DNA of 64,000 bases. Origin: JAEXNA01 sp037189585 (GTDB lineage: Bacteria > Vulcanimicrobiota > Xenobia > Xenobiales > JADMJV01). The position numbers were made by a program, and so were the translations under genes. The DNA lies in the NCBI GenBank assembly GCA_037189585.1, contig JBBCJA010000010.1:124001-188000 (forward strand), read 5' to 3'. The notes beneath the pieces are model-generated. The model saw nothing but the letters and a program-made list of their open reading frames with translations, was not told the origin of the DNA and did no database searches. Positions 26,664-34,153 of the stretch are shown in pieces; the stretch's first letter is position 1; every line of letters starts with the position of its first letter.

Positions 26664-27350
26664 CTACTCTCCGTCCCCTTCGTCTAAACCGATCAGGCCC
26701 AGTCGGACCGCGCGGATAGCGGCGGCGCCACGATTACCGGCGCCCAGCTTCGCCATAGCATGATGGCTATACTTTTTGACCGTCGTTTCGGCCAGGAATA
26801 GACAATCCCCGATCTCTTTGTTGGATAGCCCTCGCGCCACCAGCCGGAGCACTTCCATCTCACGCATGGAGAGCTGCGGTCCCAAGGAATCAGCCGCTCC
26901 CAACGATGTCGAACCACAACTTTCCAAAGCTCGAGTCAACAAAACAGTAGGTGAGACTACGGCCACCTCACGAAGCGCGGCCTTGATGGACCAGGTCAAC
27001 TGAGAACGGTCAGACTCTTTCAAGAGATACCCCCGCGCGCCCAGGGCCAGTGCTCTAGTCACATCCGTCTCGCGGTCCGAGACCGTCAACATCACGATCT
27101 TGAGGTCCGATTGGGCCTCCAATAAAGTCGCTATGTAGGCCAGCCCGTCGTCGGCGCCCAGAGAGACGTCCAACAGCAGCAGGTCCAGACGGTGTTCTTT
27201 TAGGTAGGCCAATGTTTCCAACGGATGTTCCCAACTCCGTACCAACTCGATGTCGGGCATCCCTCGAATGAGATTTCTCATCCCTTCCCGCACCATGGGA
27301 TGATCGTCGACGAGACCGACGTGATAACGTTTATCGATGGATTGAGGCAT
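26664..27350 (-). CDS. NarL-type response regulator
   Basis: 228 residues from ATG 27350; a longer frame from 27449 runs through the kinase gene and is rejected. Receiver with DD at 15-16, Asp61 (LLLLDVSLG) and Lys in YLLKESD. HTH with LSMREMEVLRLVARGLSNKEIG and TTVKKYSHHAMAKL, the same KKY variant as its paralogue. The start overlaps the hybrid kinase end by 20 bases, so the two are translationally linked and probably a cognate pair. Confidence 0.9.
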   Translation of the reverse strand: MPQSIDKRYHVGLVDDHPMVREGMRNLIRGMPDIELVRSWEHPLETLAYLKEHRLDLLLLDVSLGADDGLAYIATLLEAQSDLKIVMLTVSDRETDVTRALALGARGYLLKESDRSQLTWSIKAALREVAVVSPTVLLTRALESCGSTSLGAADSLGPQLSMREMEVLRLVARGLSNKEIGDCLFLAETTVKKYSHHAMAKLGAGNRGAAAIRAVRLGLIGLDEGDGE

Positions 27351-28815
27351 AGGAGCCCCTCGTAGCTTTCTGAGGTCCTTCAGGGAGGTGGACTTGCTGG
27401 AGAAGCTCGGAAAGTCGGGATAACGACATCGGTTTAAAAATGCATTCATCCATCCCGGACTCCAAACAGCGTCGTCGAATTCCCTTAGCTGTGTCCCCGG
27501 TCAAGCCTACCACCACCGGGTCGCGTCCGTGCCGCCGGCGGATCTCTTGACAAACGGTGAAGCCGTTTCCATCCGACAGATGCAGGTCCAAAAAGACCAA
27601 TTCAGGCAGGCGCGCCTCCATCTCATGAAGGGCTTGTTCACCGTTTTCGGCGACTCTAGACCTAACGCCGAGTTTTCCGAGTTGGCCGGCTAGCGCTTGA
27701 GCCACCAGGGGCTGGTCTTCCACGATCAAAGCCTGGAGGTCGTTTGGGCAAGCCTTGGGCTTACCTCGCTGAGAGGCAAAAGCGGGAGGTCGCGAGGCTA
27801 CCAAAGGCAACCAGAGGGAAAAGGTCGTTCCTTGAGGACTACTTTGGCACTCGAGTCTCCCACCCATCAGCCTAGCCAGGGTGTGAGAGATACCAAGACC
27901 CAAACCCCAACCAGCCAGATTCTCATGCTCTTGCTGATAGGCGCCGAACATAACTTTTTGAAACTCTGTGTCTATTCCAGGCCCGTCGTCTTGAACTTGA
28001 AAAACCAAGCCCGCTCCGGATTTCGCCACACTTAAGGTCACGATTCCCCCTCGCGAGTACTTTAAGGCGTTGGTCAAAAGATTGGTCAAGATCTGTCCCA
28101 AGCGGTGAGGGTCGCCGGAAACCGTGGAAGGAGTTTCCGCGGCGATCGAAAGTTGGAGCTTGGCTTCACACTCGCGAGCCATCTTCTCAAGACTTGTCAG
28201 CAGCGAGCGAGCCCTGCCGGCGGGAGAGAAGTGAGTCTCCTTCAGACGTGTTCCTCCCATCCGTAGCTTATGCGTGTCCAACGAGTCCTGAAGTAAACCC
28301 AGCAGCGTCTCGCAGCTTTGTTGGGCCGCTGCGAGCCGCTCCGACTGGTCGGTCTCCGAATCTCCCTCCTGCAACAATTGCAGGGTTCCCAAAATCCCAC
28401 TCAGGCAGTTCCTCGCTTCGTGGTTGAGAGCACCGACAAGGATCAGATCGTCCCCCTGAGAATTTTCCCGAGAGCCAGGGAGCGGCATTCCGATTCCGAC
28501 CATCCCCTGGAAGTTTCGTCCATGCCAGACCGGAGAGATCTCCTCGACGATGGAAACTCTCCTACCGTCCTTCCACTGGGCGACATACTCGTGACGCCGG
28601 CTGGTACGGTCCAACAAAGCGCAACGAAGCTCCCTAGCTCTTCTCTGACGATCCTGGGCATCCACCATGGGAAGCAGCGTCTCTAAGGTAGCCGCACCTA
28701 GGCGCGGGCGGTCGGGTAGTTGATTCTGAAAGTTAATGTAAGTCAACTTTCCTTCCGCGTCACAAGTCCAGACAAGCGCCGAGCAATGACACAAAGCTTC
28801 TGCTAGTCCCTTCAT
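27331..28815 (-). CDS. Hybrid histidine kinase (PAS-HisKA-HATPase-REC)
   Basis: 494 residues, soluble. A PAS domain (about 1-115, LVWTCDAEGKLTYIN), HisKA helix with His132 in ALNHEARNCLSGIL, HATPase at about 225-345 (N box TNLLTNALKYS, DDGPGID), and a C-terminal receiver with Asp410 (LVFLDLHLSDGNG). Hybrid kinases usually need a phosphotransfer protein, but none is nearby; the receiver may instead autoregulate. First gene of the minus-strand unit. Confidence 0.9.
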   Translation of the reverse strand: MKGLAEALCHCSALVWTCDAEGKLTYINFQNQLPDRPRLGAATLETLLPMVDAQDRQRRARELRCALLDRTSRRHEYVAQWKDGRRVSIVEEISPVWHGRNFQGMVGIGMPLPGSRENSQGDDLILVGALNHEARNCLSGILGTLQLLQEGDSETDQSERLAAAQQSCETLLGLLQDSLDTHKLRMGGTRLKETHFSPAGRARSLLTSLEKMARECEAKLQLSIAAETPSTVSGDPHRLGQILTNLLTNALKYSRGGIVTLSVAKSGAGLVFQVQDDGPGIDTEFQKVMFGAYQQEHENLAGWGLGLGISHTLARLMGGRLECQSSPQGTTFSLWLPLVASRPPAFASQRGKPKACPNDLQALIVEDQPLVAQALAGQLGKLGVRSRVAENGEQALHEMEARLPELVFLDLHLSDGNGFTVCQEIRRRHGRDPVVVGLTGDTAKGIRRRCLESGMDECIFKPMSLSRLSELLQQVHLPEGPQKATRGSYASIHR

Positions 28816-29023
28816 AGTTTAACCCTAGCCCATATATCCTCATGCGTCATCATCCTGGAGAGTGTAATTCAATCCCAATGACGTCTACCCAGGGAGATAT
28901 CCTTCCGGTGACCAGGGCATAGGCCGGCTTCATACGATCCGTGCTTGGTGGACTCTCGACGGCTGGTTAAAGTCTAGGCCAGAGAACAACTCTGACTTCA
29001 ATTAATATAAGGAGAACAAAAAT
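28816..29023. promoter_or_regulatory. Divergent intergenic region with AGGGAGATA motif
   Basis: 208 bases between the kinase unit and the second DUF892 gene. AGGGAGATAT lies at 28891-28900; nearly the same 10-mer occurs upstream of katE and of the subtilase fragment. ATAAGGAGAAC is a strong ribosome-binding site for the plus-strand gene. Confidence 0.4.
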
Positions 29024-29518
29024 ATGAAAGTAGTCACTTTTGAAGAGCTGTATGTCCACGAACTTCAGGACCTTTACAGCGCGGAAAAGCAGATCACCGA
29101 AGCCTTGCCTAAAATGGCCCAAGCCGCGGAGAGCCCAGCTTTGAAGAAAGCTTTCGAAACGCACCTCAATGAAACCGAGGGACAACTGGAAAGGCTCAAC
29201 CAAATTTTCCAGAGCTTAGGCGTCAATCCTGGATCCATGACTTGTAAAGCTATGGAGGGCCTGGTCAAAGAGGGTGAGGAGATCATCAACTCCATTCCCC
29301 GGGGGGAGGTGCGCGACGCCGCTTTGATCGCCGCTGCCCAACGCGTTGAACATTACGAGATGGCTGGCTACGGCACGGTTAGAACCTATGCTCACATTCT
29401 AGGTCACGCCGAGCACAAGAGAATTCTCCAGCAGACCCTCGACGAGGAAGGGGCCACGGACAAGAAACTCAACGCCTTAGCCGAGCAGATCAACAAGGTC
29501 GCTGTAGGAACACGCTAG
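29024..29518 (+). CDS. DUF892 (YciE-type) ferritin-like protein, second copy
   Basis: 164 residues, aligning without gaps to the copy at 16651-17145 and identical over long stretches (LYSAEKQITEALPKMA; ALIAAAQRVEHYEMAGYGTV). The same metal-ligand pattern is present. Its downstream neighbour is a small acidic protein rather than a hydrolase, so the two copies have been recruited to different units. Strong AAGGAG ribosome-binding site. Confidence 0.92.
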   Translation: MKVVTFEELYVHELQDLYSAEKQITEALPKMAQAAESPALKKAFETHLNETEGQLERLNQIFQSLGVNPGSMTCKAMEGLVKEGEEIINSIPRGEVRDAALIAAAQRVEHYEMAGYGTVRTYAHILGHAEHKRILQQTLDEEGATDKKLNALAEQINKVAVGTR

Positions 29519-29546
29519 AGCGGCGAAACGAAGAAAGGATACGAAT

Positions 29547-29903
29547 ATGCGAGACAACTACTATTGGAAAGACAACTACAGTTCGGGTTGGGAGCGCTTC
29601 AAAGACGCAATGAAGGCCGATTGGGAACAAACCAAGTCCGATTTTGGCTCCGACAAGGCGCGGGATCTGGATCAAGACGTGGACGACACCTTTCGCCAAA
29701 TAGCGGGCAAACAGCCGATTCCTGATGTGGACCGCGAGGAAGCCTATCGATACGGCTATTCCGCGGCTCTCAGCTATGGCGACAGAGATTGGGACGACAC
29801 CGTCGATGTCGACTTACGCGGAAACTACGTCGGCGACTACGACCGCGACCGCCCCTATATTCAACGCGCCTACGACCGTCAACGTCTAGCCTCGGTTCAC
29901 TAG
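29547..29903 (+). CDS. Small acidic hypothetical protein, stress-type
   Basis: 118 residues, rich in Asp, Tyr and Arg, with no signal peptide or membrane segment. N-terminal WERFKDAMKADWEQTKSDFG and LDQDVDDTFRQIAGKQPIP, then YRYGYSAALSYGDRDWDD. I recall similar unnamed proteins with WERxKxAxxxDWEQTK and QxxGKxPIP motifs beside stress genes in several soil phyla. GAAAGGA precedes the ATG. Located 28 bases after the DUF892 gene, so probably in one unit with it. Confidence 0.72.
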   Translation: MRDNYYWKDNYSSGWERFKDAMKADWEQTKSDFGSDKARDLDQDVDDTFRQIAGKQPIPDVDREEAYRYGYSAALSYGDRDWDDTVDVDLRGNYVGDYDRDRPYIQRAYDRQRLASVH

Positions 29904-29910
29904 AGAAATT

Positions 29911-29958
29911 CGATCGCCGTATTCGCGAGTTGTAATCCTTTCGCGTATGCGGCGATCG
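29911..29958. repeat. Long imperfect stem-loop
   Basis: CGATCGCCG (29911-29919) pairs perfectly with CGGCGATCG (29950-29958). The inner TATTCGCGA / TCGCGTATG pairs with one wobble and one mismatch, making about 18 bp around a 12-base loop. No T-run follows. It lies between the small acidic protein and the F420-type gene, and could be an mRNA-processing or attenuation structure. Confidence 0.6.
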
Positions 29959-29992
29959 ATTAACCACCATCAGACCCCATCGAGGAGAAGAC

Positions 29993-30973
29993 ATGATAAA
30001 AATTGGATACAGCCTGATCACTGAAGAACACCCTCCAGAGCGCTTACTAAAGCATGCCAAACAAGCCGAGAAGTCTGGGTTTTCTCATCTTGCTGTTAGC
30101 GATCACTTTCATCCCTGGCTGGGCACTCAGGGTCACAGTCCTTTCGTCTGGAACATTCTAGGGGCCCTATCAGTGGTCACCGAGAGCATTGAAATCGGAA
30201 CCGCGGTGACTTGTCCGATTCGACGATATCATCCCGCTATCGTGGCTCAAGCGGCGGCCACCACCGCCCGTATGCTCGAGGGCCGATTCCATCTTGGCGT
30301 CGGTTCCGGGGAGGCTCTCAACGAAAGCATTATAGGTCAGCACTGGCCCGATACCGATACCCGACATGAGATGTTAGCCGAGGCGATCGCCATGATCAGA
30401 GAGCTTTGGACCGGAAAGACCACCACCATTCACGGAACTCATTTCCAGGTCGAAAACGCGACCATCTTTACTCTACCTAAGACGACGCCACCTATCTATG
30501 TCGCGGCCAGCGGCAAGAAGGCCGCCAGGTTGGCGGCGGAGATCGGAGACGGCATGTGGGGACTGTCACCCGAAGCTAAGTTACTAGACGAGTTCGACAA
30601 AGCTGGTGGCGAAGGGAAACCCAAATACGGCCAGTTTCACGTCTGTGTGGCCGCAAGCGAGGACGAGGCGCGAGCTATCGCGCACAAACGGTGGGCCAAT
30701 ACCGGACTCAAGGGTGAACTCTCCGCGGTGCTACCGACGCCAGCTCATTTTGAACAAGCTTGCCAATTGGTCACCGAGGACATGGTGGCCGAAAGCGTGA
30801 TCTGTTCAAGCCGCCCTCAAGAGCACCTGGACATGATCAAAAAATATCAAGAGGCAGGTTATACCGCGGTTTCAGTCCATCAGATCGGAACCGATCACGA
30901 GGCTTTTTTCCGGCTTTACCAAGAGCAAGTTCTTCCAGCTTTCCAGCCTGTCGGAGCCGGGAAGCGAGACTAG
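29993..30973 (+). CDS. F420-dependent LLM-class oxidoreductase
   Basis: 326 residues of the luciferase-like TIM-barrel type, closest by eye to the F420-dependent glucose-6-phosphate dehydrogenase-like family. Features include MIKIGYSLITEEHPPERLL, SDHFHPW near 36-42, EIGTAVTCP near 66-74, and GRFHLGVGSGEALNE near 101. These match the F420 phosphate-binding region. No F420 synthesis gene is in the window. The substrate is uncertain; many members are annotated only as G6PDH-like. GAGGAGA precedes the ATG. The UdgX gene follows with one base between stop and start. Confidence 0.85.
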   Translation: MIKIGYSLITEEHPPERLLKHAKQAEKSGFSHLAVSDHFHPWLGTQGHSPFVWNILGALSVVTESIEIGTAVTCPIRRYHPAIVAQAAATTARMLEGRFHLGVGSGEALNESIIGQHWPDTDTRHEMLAEAIAMIRELWTGKTTTIHGTHFQVENATIFTLPKTTPPIYVAASGKKAARLAAEIGDGMWGLSPEAKLLDEFDKAGGEGKPKYGQFHVCVAASEDEARAIAHKRWANTGLKGELSAVLPTPAHFEQACQLVTEDMVAESVICSSRPQEHLDMIKKYQEAGYTAVSVHQIGTDHEAFFRLYQEQVLPAFQPVGAGKRD

Positions 30974-30974
30974 C

Positions 30975-31610
30975 GTGCCTGGCCTCCCCAGATCCGCACC
31001 GAACGTAGCGCCCCCTCCTCAGGCCGACCTGGAGACCCTGGCGGAGGCGGCTCGAAGCTGTCATGGTTGCCCGCTTTATGAAGCGGCGACTCAAACCGTG
31101 TTCGGGTCCGGGCCCTCCACGGCTCGCCTGGTACTGGTGGGCGAACAGCCGGGACAGGAAGAAGATCTGGAGGGGGCCCCTTTCGTTGGCCCAGCGGGGC
31201 GTCTTCTTCGAGCGCTGCTGGACCAGGCCGAGGTCGACCCCAAAAAGGTCTATCTGACCAACGCCGTCAAGCACTTCAAATATAAATATCGAGGCAAGCG
31301 CCGAATCCACCAACGACCCAATCGCTCGGAGGTCAAGGCGTGCCGACCCTGGCTCACAGCGGAACTGGAGACTATACGTCCCTCCGTGTTAATCCTTTTG
31401 GGCGCCACCGCCTCCCAGTCGCTCTTGGGGTCTGATTTTCGAGTCACTCAACACTATGGTGAGGTTCTCTTCACTCCTTGGTGCGCCAATACGCTGGCTA
31501 CTCTTCACCCTTCGGCCATTCTGAGAGCTCCTTCTCGAGAAACGAGAGAAGAAATGCGGTCCACTCTGCTAGCTTCCCTGCGCCGTGGCGTCCAGTTGCT
31601 GAGTGCTTAA
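30975..31610 (+). CDS. Uracil-DNA glycosylase superfamily, UdgX type
   Basis: 211 residues. Cys29-x2-Cys32 and Cys123 suggest an iron-sulfur cluster, with His100 (NAVKHF) where family 4 enzymes have VKC. Motif A is GEQPGQEED (56-64) and motif B HPSAILR (178-184). The insertion GKRRIHQRP (107-115) is the UdgX R-loop whose His (112 here) forms a covalent link to the abasic site in characterised UdgX. The protein is expected to seal uracil-derived lesions covalently. GTG 30975 lies one base after the previous stop. Confidence 0.87.
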   Translation: MPGLPRSAPNVAPPPQADLETLAEAARSCHGCPLYEAATQTVFGSGPSTARLVLVGEQPGQEEDLEGAPFVGPAGRLLRALLDQAEVDPKKVYLTNAVKHFKYKYRGKRRIHQRPNRSEVKACRPWLTAELETIRPSVLILLGATASQSLLGSDFRVTQHYGEVLFTPWCANTLATLHPSAILRAPSRETREEMRSTLLASLRRGVQLLSA

Positions 31611-31615
31611 ACTAG

Positions 31616-32104
31616 CTAAGCGACGGCTCCTCGGGTGGCCCCACCGATACAAAAAAGCAGACGTCGAGCGGTCGACTCTTCCTCCGCCAGACACGCTCTT
31701 GCCAGAGTCGCGGTTTTGGTATCGCCGAGCTGGTCGGCTAGCGATGAAATGGAACGGTACATCGTGCATTCCAACTGCTTGATTCCATAGGACGTTATCA
31801 AGAGCTGGGTGGCCTCATCCCTCCATACATCCATGGTCGCAACTTCTAGAGACAGACGATGGAGGCGTTGGCTGAAGTCGCCTTGAGTCTCCACGGCCAG
31901 ATGAGCTCCCATTTCCGACAGGCGTTCTCGCAGACGCTCGACCTGCTGGCGCGTGATACGCGCGTGTTCACGATAGATGCGCCGAGTCGAGCTCCGACAG
32001 ACCGACACGTGGTCGGAGATCAACCGAGCGAGATATGACTCGAAGGCTAAAGCGTCTTGAAGTTGCGATACGAGTTGTGGGTCATGTTTGGTCAGGGTTT
32101 TCAT
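31616..32104 (-). CDS. Divergent DUF892-like four-helix protein
   Basis: 162 residues, all-helical. The C-terminal half, YGIKQLECTMYRSISSLADQLGDTKTA..LARACLAEEE, follows the DUF892 pattern (QRVEHYEMAGYGTVRTYAQLLG...LLQQTLDEEG). The N-terminal signature is lost and several His/Glu positions differ, so metal binding is uncertain. Likely a ferritin-like relative of the two clear copies. Convergent with the UdgX gene, 5 bases apart. Confidence 0.65.
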   Translation of the reverse strand: MKTLTKHDPQLVSQLQDALAFESYLARLISDHVSVCRSSTRRIYREHARITRQQVERLRERLSEMGAHLAVETQGDFSQRLHRLSLEVATMDVWRDEATQLLITSYGIKQLECTMYRSISSLADQLGDTKTATLARACLAEEESTARRLLFCIGGATRGAVA

Positions 32105-32277
32105 GGCTATTTACCTCGCAAAAGTAGAGGCGCGCGATACGTGCCCAAGAGTAGTTTGTCAGGTCCCCATGCTCGTCCCAAGATTCCCGTGGATTCACCC
32201 CCTCTATCCCACCGGGGGGGCATCCGGGGGCAAAACTCCGCAAGGGAGTCTGTTGCAATATGGGGAAGCGCTACCCC

Positions 32278-32508
32278 ATGGCAACTTTTCAAGGCACTAT
32301 CGAAGAATTGGGCATGTCCATTTTCATGCAGGGAACCCACAAACTTGTGGACGACAAGGGCGAGCTGGTCGCACTTTTGCAAAGTGGTTCAGACAATCTC
32401 GACCTCAACTCTTATCTCGGCCAGAAAGTGAAAGTCACGGGGTCAGCCGCGCCTTCCGTCGAGGGTGGCGCCACTTTCGTCACCGTTGATTCGGTGAGTA
32501 AAATTTAA
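32278..32508 (+). CDS. Small OB-like protein
   Basis: 76 residues from ATG 32278, or 82 from ATG 32260. Pattern: QGTIEELGMSIFMQGTHKL, DDKGELVALLQS, LDLNSYLGQKVKVTGS, GGATFVTVDSVSKI. This is a strand-rich OB-type domain in which short stand-alone members are common. No signal peptide. An inverted repeat ATGGGG...CCCCAT spans the two candidate starts. I know of no assigned function. Confidence 0.65.
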   Translation: MATFQGTIEELGMSIFMQGTHKLVDDKGELVALLQSGSDNLDLNSYLGQKVKVTGSAAPSVEGGATFVTVDSVSKI

Positions 32509-32564
32509 CAATCATCCTGGGGTATTCAAGCATAGTTTCAGTTCGAGACGGTAGTCTCGGGTCA

Positions 32565-33617
32565 GTGGATGCAGCCAGACAAACCGTTTTAACTCCGCGC
32601 ACGACGCCGGTTAGGGTCCTTCCCCATTCCGAGCCTCCTCGACACGATCCCTCGCTTATCCGGGACGTAGTGGAAAAAACTGCCGGCGTCATCAGCGCCG
32701 CGGGGCGTATTCCGCAAAGTCTGATCTCCGGCCTTGCCATCGGCGGCTATCAGGGCGCTCGCAAGGGCGCTAGCGCCGACTACGTCATCAACCCTAAATC
32801 CGTCGCCACCGGGCTGGTTGTCTCCAATGCTCTTCAGAGCATTGCTCAAGGCGCTATCGGCGGTTACCTCCTGCTGGGGCCGGCCGGCGCGATGGCCAAT
32901 GCGGCTAAGGAGGCCGGTCAAGCCGGCTTTAACACATATCTCTTCGTCAAAGGCGGCTCCGCCAAAGAGATGGGCCAAGAGATGGCCCAGGCCATCAACG
33001 CTAGAGTCGACTCGGGAGTCGGCGGGGTCGAGGGAGGCTTCAAGGGAGCCGTCGCCGGCTCCGTCAGCGGGGTGAAATCCGGGGCCAAGACCGGCTTTCA
33101 AGAAGGTCGGGCGACAGCTTCTGGAGCCATCGAAGGCCTCAAGGAGATCCCCAGAGAGTTCAAAGAAGCCGACGGTCTAAAAGGCCCGTGGTGGAAACGA
33201 GTACTGGGGGCGGCCACAGGTGTCCTGAGCGCCGCTTTCGCCACTCCGGCGGGACTGGCGATGTCGCTACTGAAAGGAAAGGATGGAGACAAGGATGTTT
33301 CCACCGCAGCCCGGCTGGTGGCCTCGGCCGCCAGCGGTGCTATCCTGGGAGGCCTTGCCGGTAGCTTCGCCGGGCCTATCGGAATCGCCGTCGGAGCGGG
33401 AATCGGCGCGGTGGTTAGCTTAGTCGGGCCCTCCTCAAAAGCATCTTTCGAGGAGCGGACAGAAGCCAGTCTTCAACGAGCCAAAGCCGATGACGGTGAT
33501 ATGGGTAGCGAAGTTGGAAACCACCGGCGCGACCTGGTACAGAAGGTGATTACGGGGGCCGCTAGCGGAGCTCGCCAGGGCTGGGACGCCGGTGTGACGG
33601 CTTGGCAACCGGCCTGA
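32565..33617 (+). CDS. Glycine-zipper-rich protein of unknown function
   Basis: 350 residues from GTG 32565; the ribosome-binding site is weak. Residues about 85-190 and 225-290 are Gly/Ala-rich with many small-xxx-small spacings (GGVEGGFKGAVAGSVSGVKSG; ASGAILGGLAGSFAGPIG), like glycine-zipper proteins that pack helices in or on membranes. There is no signal peptide. A charged stretch (SFEERTEASLQRAKADDGD) precedes the C-terminus. The stop overlaps the next ATG (TGATG), so the two are coupled. Function not recognised. Confidence 0.6.
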   Translation: MDAARQTVLTPRTTPVRVLPHSEPPRHDPSLIRDVVEKTAGVISAAGRIPQSLISGLAIGGYQGARKGASADYVINPKSVATGLVVSNALQSIAQGAIGGYLLLGPAGAMANAAKEAGQAGFNTYLFVKGGSAKEMGQEMAQAINARVDSGVGGVEGGFKGAVAGSVSGVKSGAKTGFQEGRATASGAIEGLKEIPREFKEADGLKGPWWKRVLGAATGVLSAAFATPAGLAMSLLKGKDGDKDVSTAARLVASAASGAILGGLAGSFAGPIGIAVGAGIGAVVSLVGPSSKASFEERTEASLQRAKADDGDMGSEVGNHRRDLVQKVITGAASGARQGWDAGVTAWQPA

Positions 33618-34153
33618 TGACCTCACCACGCCGCCTTTTTTCCAACATTCTTCTGCTCGCGTTGCTCCTATGGGGACCGGTGCTGGCCGAGCCTCACGCT
33701 CTTTTCGAGAACACCCTTACCGTCGAGGTCCCCGCCGTCTTTCGCAGTCTCGACCAGGACAGTATCGCCGAGATGTTCGCCTCTTCAGCGACAATGCCTC
33801 AAGTCGTGTTCGCCACCCCGGACGCCGAAACGCGAATCGCCTTCACCTATCTCGCTACTCCATTTACTCCGGAGGAGCTCGAGCCGACTCGAGCGGAGCT
33901 GACCACGAGCATGGAAAAAGCTCAAGTCGTGTGGCACAAAAATGAGATCGTGGTTCTGGGAGAAAAGCCCTGGTTCCGCCTCGACTACGACCTCCCGGCC
34001 AAGCAGCCCCCTACCCGAGAGATTCTGCTGGGAACCTCCCTGCGTGGCCAACTTCTCTTTTTGATGATCGCGACCCCTTCGGATGACCTCGAGCTTCTCG
34101 GCCCCGAGCTCGAAGGACTGGTCGAATCGCTTCGCGAGACAGCTACTCCCTAG
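33617..34153 (+). CDS. Exported protein of unknown function
   Basis: 178 residues from ATG 33617, overlapping the previous stop by one base. The signal peptide (NILLLALLLWGPVLA) has cleavage near residue 22. The mature domain has alternating strands (NTLTVEVPAVFRSL, PQVVFATPDAETRIAFTYLA, PWFRLDYDLPA, QLLFLMIATP) and resembles small periplasmic alpha/beta domains that follow a load/uptake pattern (DcrB-like), though I am not certain. It ends with a 4-base overlap on the convergent debranching enzyme. Confidence 0.65.
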   Translation: MTSPRRLFSNILLLALLLWGPVLAEPHALFENTLTVEVPAVFRSLDQDSIAEMFASSATMPQVVFATPDAETRIAFTYLATPFTPEELEPTRAELTTSMEKAQVVWHKNEIVVLGEKPWFRLDYDLPAKQPPTREILLGTSLRGQLLFLMIATPSDDLELLGPELEGLVESLRETATP

